Assembly: GCA_913776245.1 (NCBI GenBank)
Contig: CAJYLO010000020.1
Span: 62,001 to 126,000, forward strand
DNA from: an uncultured Chryseobacterium sp.
GTDB lineage: Bacteria; Bacteroidota; Bacteroidia; Flavobacteriales; Weeksellaceae
DNA length: 64,000 bases
Direction: 5' to 3'
Each line of letters starts with the position of its first letter. Position 1 is the stretch's first letter. Shown here piece by piece: positions 60,051 through 64,000 of the stretch. The notes under the pieces are model-generated. The model was given only the letters and a program-made list of their open reading frames with translations. It was not told the DNA's origin and did no database searches. The position numbers and the translations under genes were made by a program.

Positions 60051-61121
60051 ATGGAAAGTATCACACATTGTTTGTATTGGATTATTTCCATTTTAGCGAT
60101 TCTGTCGATACTGATTCCTGCTATCAGAAATACATACTGGACTTTCAGAATTTTCGATTATCCGCGTTTTCAGAAATTTATCATTCTTCTGATTCTTATT
60201 GTCACTTGGTTTTTCGTTTTCGAACATCCAAATATTTATGAATACTCAATTCTCATAATTGAAGTTATTTCTGCCTGTTATTTGTTCTATATCATCCTGC
60301 CTTACACAGATTTTGGAAAAACTATGATTGATAAAACACAACCAAATCCTGGCGAAAAAGTTCTTGATATTTTGGTTTGTAACGTTTATCAGCATAACCG
60401 GAATTATCAGAAACTAATTGATTTGGTTAAGAAAAAGAATCCGTCTGTATTGTTTTTTCTGGAAACTGATAAAGACTGGCAAGATGCATTGAAAAATGTC
60501 ACACAGAACTACAAATACAAAATCGAGGTTCCTTTGGCCAATACTTATGGACTTTTGTTTTACAGTCATTTTCCGGTGAAAAATTATGAAATCAATTATT
60601 TGATTGATGATGATATTCCGTCGATTGTTGCAGATTTGGAATACAATAATCAGATTGTCAGGTTGTTTGGAATTCATCCTACGCCGCCGGTTCCACAGGA
60701 AAATCCGGAAAGTACGGAACGCGATGCCGAAATTCTTTTAGTTGGCGAAAAGGCTGAGGAATTTGGGAAGCCAGCGATTGTCTTCGGAGACCTGAATGAT
60801 GTCGCCTGGTCCAGAACAACCAAGCTGTTTTTAAAATCGAGCGGAATGCTGGACCCCCGACGTGGACGTGGAATGTTCAATACCTTTCACGCCAAATATT
60901 GGTTTTTGCGTTGGCCGCTTGACCATTTTTTCGTGAGTCCGCATTTTCGTTTGGTCGATATGAAGGTTATGAAATCTGTTGATTCTGACCATTTTCCGAT
61001 TTGGATTTCTTTGGTGATAAGAAATGAAGATACGGAAAATCAGCTCGATATTTCTGAGGAGGAAGAAGATGAAGTGGATGAGAAAATCCAGGAAGGCATC
61101 GAAAAAGGTGACGCCAATTAA
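60051..61121 (+). CDS. Endonuclease/exonuclease/phosphatase family membrane protein
   Basis: 356 residues. Two or three N-terminal transmembrane segments (about 10-30, 45-65, 70-90), then an EEP domain from about 105. Catalytic residues are visible in LDILVCNVYQHN, FFLETDKDW, VFGDLNDVAWS and the terminal SVDSDHFPIWI. The C-terminal tail is Glu-rich. Such proteins are envelope-anchored phosphodiesterases or nucleases of unknown substrate in Bacteroidota. Confidence 0.9.
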   Translation: MESITHCLYWIISILAILSILIPAIRNTYWTFRIFDYPRFQKFIILLILIVTWFFVFEHPNIYEYSILIIEVISACYLFYIILPYTDFGKTMIDKTQPNPGEKVLDILVCNVYQHNRNYQKLIDLVKKKNPSVLFFLETDKDWQDALKNVTQNYKYKIEVPLANTYGLLFYSHFPVKNYEINYLIDDDIPSIVADLEYNNQIVRLFGIHPTPPVPQENPESTERDAEILLVGEKAEEFGKPAIVFGDLNDVAWSRTTKLFLKSSGMLDPRRGRGMFNTFHAKYWFLRWPLDHFFVSPHFRLVDMKVMKSVDSDHFPIWISLVIRNEDTENQLDISEEEEDEVDEKIQEGIEKGDAN

Positions 61122-61263
61122 ATTGATTCAAAATATTTCTCACGCAGAATTACGCTAATCACGCAGATTTTTTTCAATAATGAATCCGCTAAATTTGCAA
61201 AATCAGCGAGATATAATTTTAATTTTTTGCTGATTCTTTAATTTTAAATTTAATCCAAATTTT

Positions 61264-61707
61264 ATGAAAAAGCTAATTCTTGCTTTCACAGTTTTCTTTT
61301 GTGTTCAATTATCTTTGGCTCAGAAATCTGAAGCTACTCCTATTTATATTGTTGATAATGTGATCGTTTCTAATGTTTTGCTTCATAGTTTCAATCCGAA
61401 TGATATCGAAAGTGTTCAGGTTTACAAATCACCATCCACACAAATTGAGCAATATGATGACCTTGTGAAGAATGGTTTGATTAATATCAATATGAAAAAG
61501 CCTTTGAACCTCGAAAAGATAACGGTTGGTGAAGCGAAGAAAAAATTGAACCTCACATCAGAATCCAGATTTTTCCTGAATGATATCGAAGTTCATAATG
61601 AATCAATCCTTATTGCGGAAGACCTTTTAAAAAGAGCCAGAATTCTACAACCTGACAAGAAATTTAATAATTATAAAGTTCCTGCAATCAGTATCGATAC
61701 TAATTAA
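61264..61707 (+). CDS. Small secreted protein with plug-like domain
   Basis: 147 residues, signal peptide MKKLILAFTVFFCVQLSLAQ. The mature part reads TPIYIVDNVIVSNVLLHSFN then PNDIESVQVYKSPS, the pattern of a TonB-receptor plug-like segment. The same pattern ends the M56 protein at 25445. It could be a stand-alone signalling or plug-like domain. No neighbouring TonB receptor. Confidence 0.65.
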   Translation: MKKLILAFTVFFCVQLSLAQKSEATPIYIVDNVIVSNVLLHSFNPNDIESVQVYKSPSTQIEQYDDLVKNGLININMKKPLNLEKITVGEAKKKLNLTSESRFFLNDIEVHNESILIAEDLLKRARILQPDKKFNNYKVPAISIDTN

Positions 61708-61906
61708 TTGGCTTTTAATAATGAAAGATTTTCAAGAGCTTTAGCCTGATGCTGATTATAATTAAAGATTAAAATTACAATTGTCATCTGAGTATTTTGA
61801 TTTTGCTCAATATAGGCTAAGTCGAAGGATTCTATGTTGATATTCAGCTTAAACAGCAATTAACTTTTTTGTGGTTCAACTAAAGAATAATCTTTAATTT
61901 CGCAAT

Positions 61907-62755
61907 ATGAAAATAGCATTTTTAGGACCCGAAGCTTCCTTTACGCAGTTGACAGCGACTCAGTTATTCCCAAATGAAGTATTAATTCCAAAAGCGAACA
62001 TTTTAGAATGCTTTATGGCGGTTCAGAATAATGAAGTGGAGAAGGCGGTTGTTCCATTGGAAAACTCTATAGAAGGAACGGTTTCTATGACGCTGGATTA
62101 TCTTTATCAGACACCTGAAATCAAGATTGAAGCAGAGGCGGTAATGCCGATCGCACATCATCTGATGATCCATCCGAGTCAGGGTAATCAGGAATCTATT
62201 GAGAAAATCTATTCTCATCCGCAGGCGCTTGCGCAAAGTTTTCATTTCCTGAATCAAAAATATCCTGACGTTCCTAAGCAGGATTTTGCATCAACAGCAG
62301 CCGCCGCAAAACGGGTTTCTGAAAATCCTGACCGAAAAATAGCCGCAGTCGCCAACAAATTTGCGGCAAATCTGTACGGCTTAAAAGTTATTGATGAAAA
62401 TATCCACGATGTGGAGGAGAATCACACCCGCTTTATTGTCATTTCCAAGACCGAAAATTCTTATCAAAATGTGATGGAAAGTATCGGAAAGAAGACAGCG
62501 CTTTTAATTACTTTGCCAGAAGATCACGCCGGAGGCTTACATCAGGTTTTATCCGTTTTTGCGTGGCGAAATATGAACCTCAGCAAAATCGAATCCCGGA
62601 CTTTGAAAACCAAATTGGGAAATTATTTCTTTTTTGTAACTGTTGTAGGAGATTGGAACAATGTGCTTTACATCAACTCCATTGATGAATTGAGAGCAAT
62701 CGGTGCGGATGTTAAGTTTTTGGGAAATTATAAGGAGTTTTTGTTGGAGGGTTAA
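61907..62755 (+). CDS. pheA: Prephenate dehydratase
   Basis: 282 residues; prephenate to phenylpyruvate in phenylalanine synthesis. GPEASFTQLTATQLFP at the N-terminus, VVPLENSIEGTV, catalytic Thr in ENHTRFIVIS, and a C-terminal ACT domain (PEDHAGGLHQVLSVFAWRN, then KIESRTLKTK). Stand-alone form without chorismate mutase. A TAATTTCG sequence at 61895-61902 is a near-consensus -7 element just before the start. Confidence 0.94.
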   Translation: MKIAFLGPEASFTQLTATQLFPNEVLIPKANILECFMAVQNNEVEKAVVPLENSIEGTVSMTLDYLYQTPEIKIEAEAVMPIAHHLMIHPSQGNQESIEKIYSHPQALAQSFHFLNQKYPDVPKQDFASTAAAAKRVSENPDRKIAAVANKFAANLYGLKVIDENIHDVEENHTRFIVISKTENSYQNVMESIGKKTALLITLPEDHAGGLHQVLSVFAWRNMNLSKIESRTLKTKLGNYFFFVTVVGDWNNVLYINSIDELRAIGADVKFLGNYKEFLLEG

Positions 62756-62764
62756 TAGATGATT

Positions 62765-63064
62765 TTATTCTGTCATTCTTGATTTCAAATCCATATTAGC
62801 GCCAATAATTCTTGTAATTTCAATTTCATTGACATTCAAAATTCTGTAAAAGATAATATGTCGATTCGCTAAAAATCCAAAAATGTCAGAAGCAATCTCG
62901 CTGTAGTTTTTACCAATATTGGGATTCTCTGAAAGCATTCGGCAGAAGCTGATTAGTTCTTCATAATATTTATCCGCTTGATTCTCCGACCAAGATTGAT
63001 AAGTATATTCATAAATATTTGAAAGGTCTTCTACAGCTTTGTTTGTAAAGAAATATTTAGCCAT
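62765..63064 (-). CDS. parE: ParE/RelE-family toxin
   Basis: 99 residues with the ParE fold pattern: TNKAVEDLSNIYEYTYQSWS, ADKYYEELISFCRMLSENPN, late RHIIFYRILNVNEIEITRII. ParE toxins inhibit DNA gyrase, whereas RelE cuts mRNA; the motifs fit ParE better. It overlaps the antitoxin gene by eight bases, the usual arrangement. Confidence 0.9.
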   Translation of the reverse strand: MAKYFFTNKAVEDLSNIYEYTYQSWSENQADKYYEELISFCRMLSENPNIGKNYSEIASDIFGFLANRHIIFYRILNVNEIEITRIIGANMDLKSRMTE

Positions 63065-63305
63065 TTTTAATTTTGGCTTTTAAGGATGCAAGATGATTAT
63101 TGGGTTCAAAATCTTTTGCAATGCCACTTTTAATTCCTTCCTGAACAGCGTTTTTAAGAAATTGCAATTTATTTTCCTCCTCTTCCAAAAGTCTCAATCC
63201 TGCGCGGATAACTTCGCTGGCGTTCTTGAATCTTCCTTGCGAAATTTTATCGTCTACAAAGTCTTCAAAATGATCTCCTAGAGAAACGGATGTATTTCGT
63301 CCCAT
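63057..63305 (-). CDS. parD: ParD-family antitoxin
   Basis: 82 residues. N-terminal ribbon-helix-helix (TSVSLGDHFEDFVDDKISQG and FKNASEVIRAGLRLLEEEEN) binds DNA; the C-terminal tail wraps the toxin. It is the first gene of the parDE operon with a palindromic operator over its -7 element, so autoregulation is likely. Confidence 0.92.
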   Translation of the reverse strand: MGRNTSVSLGDHFEDFVDDKISQGRFKNASEVIRAGLRLLEEEENKLQFLKNAVQEGIKSGIAKDFEPNNHLASLKAKIKNG

Positions 63306-63325
63306 TTTAATTTTTTTAGGTTAAT

Positions 63326-63347
63326 CAAAGTTACCAAATTTTGGTAA
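63326..63347 (-). promoter_or_regulatory. parDE promoter and operator
   Basis: Minus-strand TAACTTTG (plus-strand 63326-63333) is an exact -7 element. A perfect 8-bp dyad TTACCAAA-T-TTTGGTAA at 63331-63347 overlaps it and is the likely ParD binding site. Confidence 0.65.
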
Positions 63348-63366
63348 TTATTTTAAACTTATTTTT

Positions 63367-64000
63367 TTAATCTTCATCCCGAGTGTCGTCAAGATTAACA
63401 ATTTTCTTATTAATAAAAAAATAAACCGGCAGCCCAAGCAAAATCAATCCCAATCCTGGCCAGGTATATTGTGGTTTATAAATGAATAACAGAATACAAA
63501 ATCCGGTTCCGATTACAAGATAAAGAATCGGTGTGAAAGGGTAGAGAAATGTTTTGTAACCTCTTTCCAGTTCAGGTTTTTTGATTCTCAGATAAATCAC
63601 TCCAAAGACGGTAATCATATAAAACAAAACGATTACAAACGAGATCATATCCAACAAATCACCGTATTGCCCACTCAGACAAAGTAAACTGGCCCAGATT
63701 CCCTGCATCCAAAGTGATTTTGCAGGAACGCCGCTTTTGTTATTTTCAACGGCGGATTTCAGAAACAAGCCGTCTTTTGCCATCGTCTGGAAAACCCTGG
63801 CACCTGCTAGAACAATGCCGTTCACACAGCCAAAAGTCGAAATCATCACAAGAACCGCAATGATAATGGTTCCTGCATTGCCGAACATTTTTTCTGCAGC
63901 AGCAACAGCAACTCTGTCATTCGCTGCAAATGCGATAGAATCTCTGTCGAGTGCGTTCAGGTAAACAAAATTCACCAACAAATAAAGAATCATTACGGCA
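63367..64000 (-). CDS. APC family amino acid permease (5' part outside window)
   Basis: C-terminal ~210 residues of an amino acid/polyamine/organocation transporter. Transmembrane segments and the blocks IAFAANDRVAVAAAEKMFGN, GCVNGIVLAGARVFQTMAKD and a C-terminal FLYPFTPILYLVIGTGFCIL fit APC permeases of the basic-amino-acid/cationic type. The frame is open to the right edge (the ATG at 63993 is internal). Substrate unknown. Confidence 0.85.
   Translation of the reverse strand, partial: AVMILYLLVNFVYLNALDRDSIAFAANDRVAVAAAEKMFGNAGTIIIAVLVMISTFGCVNGIVLAGARVFQTMAKDGLFLKSAVENNKSGVPAKSLWMQGIWASLLCLSGQYGDLLDMISFVIVLFYMITVFGVIYLRIKKPELERGYKTFLYPFTPILYLVIGTGFCILLFIYKPQYTWPGLGLILLGLPVYFFINKKIVNLDDTRDED

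Noticed and set aside
63367-63993. Complete short permease starting at the ATG at 63993
   Set aside because: The frame is open to the window edge and the protein begins in the middle of a membrane domain.

Overview
The window looks like chromosome of a flavobacterium (Bacteroidota, Flavobacteriia, probably a Chryseobacterium-like Weeksellaceae). The reasons are gliding/type IX secretion genes (gldB, gldC, a PorT-like protein and a T9SS C-terminal sorting domain), GLPGLI-family secreted proteins, repeated matches to the Bacteroidota promoter (TTG, then TAnnTTTG), little sign of Shine-Dalgarno sites, and low G+C DNA dotted with short G+C-rich palindromic intergenic elements. No transposase, prophage or CRISPR array was seen. 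Both ends cut genes: an SDR dehydrogenase on the left and an amino-acid permease on the right.

Layout. 1-5.6 kb: SDR (partial), etfB-etfA, a bifunctional-nuclease protein, a nucleoside-type MFS transporter and a lipoprotein. 5.7-12 kb, mostly minus strand: isochorismate synthase with a hotdog thioesterase (menaquinone), an acyltransferase, a GLPGLI protein, an alpha/beta hydrolase, and a PspC protein next to its PadR regulator. 12.3-14.2 kb: SDR plus AraC regulator. 14.2-19.3 kb: the threonine operon thrA-thrB-thrC, preceded by a 25-codon leader peptide with ten Thr codons and an attenuator. 19.4-22.8 kb: rpsO, prmC, yaaA, a Sua5/YrdC protein, and initiator tRNA-Met whose 3' half and terminator are duplicated around a small GIY-YIG nuclease gene. 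23-26.9 kb: BlaI/M56 pair, GLPGLI protein, mscL. 27-34 kb: nnr, topoisomerase IB, ftsX-DUF3098-uppP-truB, a barrel-like protein and a pseudouridine synthase. 34-43 kb: fasciclin lipoprotein, four-module HhH membrane protein, MerR regulator, DbpA-type helicase, rpsA, T9SS cargo, YtxH-like protein, glycosyltransferase. 43-47.7 kb: bestrophin/pentapeptide pair, ggt, an A+T-rich DUF2971 gene, hsp20. 47.8-56.7 kb, minus strand: rny, a probable 6S RNA, zapA and a coiled-coil partner, PorT-like protein, ubiE, ribD, two hypotheticals, nadE, GNAT. 56.7-64 kb: gldB-gldC, a cystathionine gamma-synthase-like enzyme, GNAT, an EEP phosphatase/nuclease, a small secreted protein, pheA, parDE, permease.

The best candidates for something new are (1) the Thr-codon leader with mutually exclusive terminator and antiterminator upstream of thrA; (2) the tRNA-fMet / GIY-YIG / tRNA 3'-half arrangement, which looks like a minimal tRNA-targeting cassette; and (3) several families of palindromic intergenic repeats, some of which appear to have entered the coding sequences of prmC, thrC and a glycosyltransferase. 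All functional names come from motifs and family knowledge; no database search was run.
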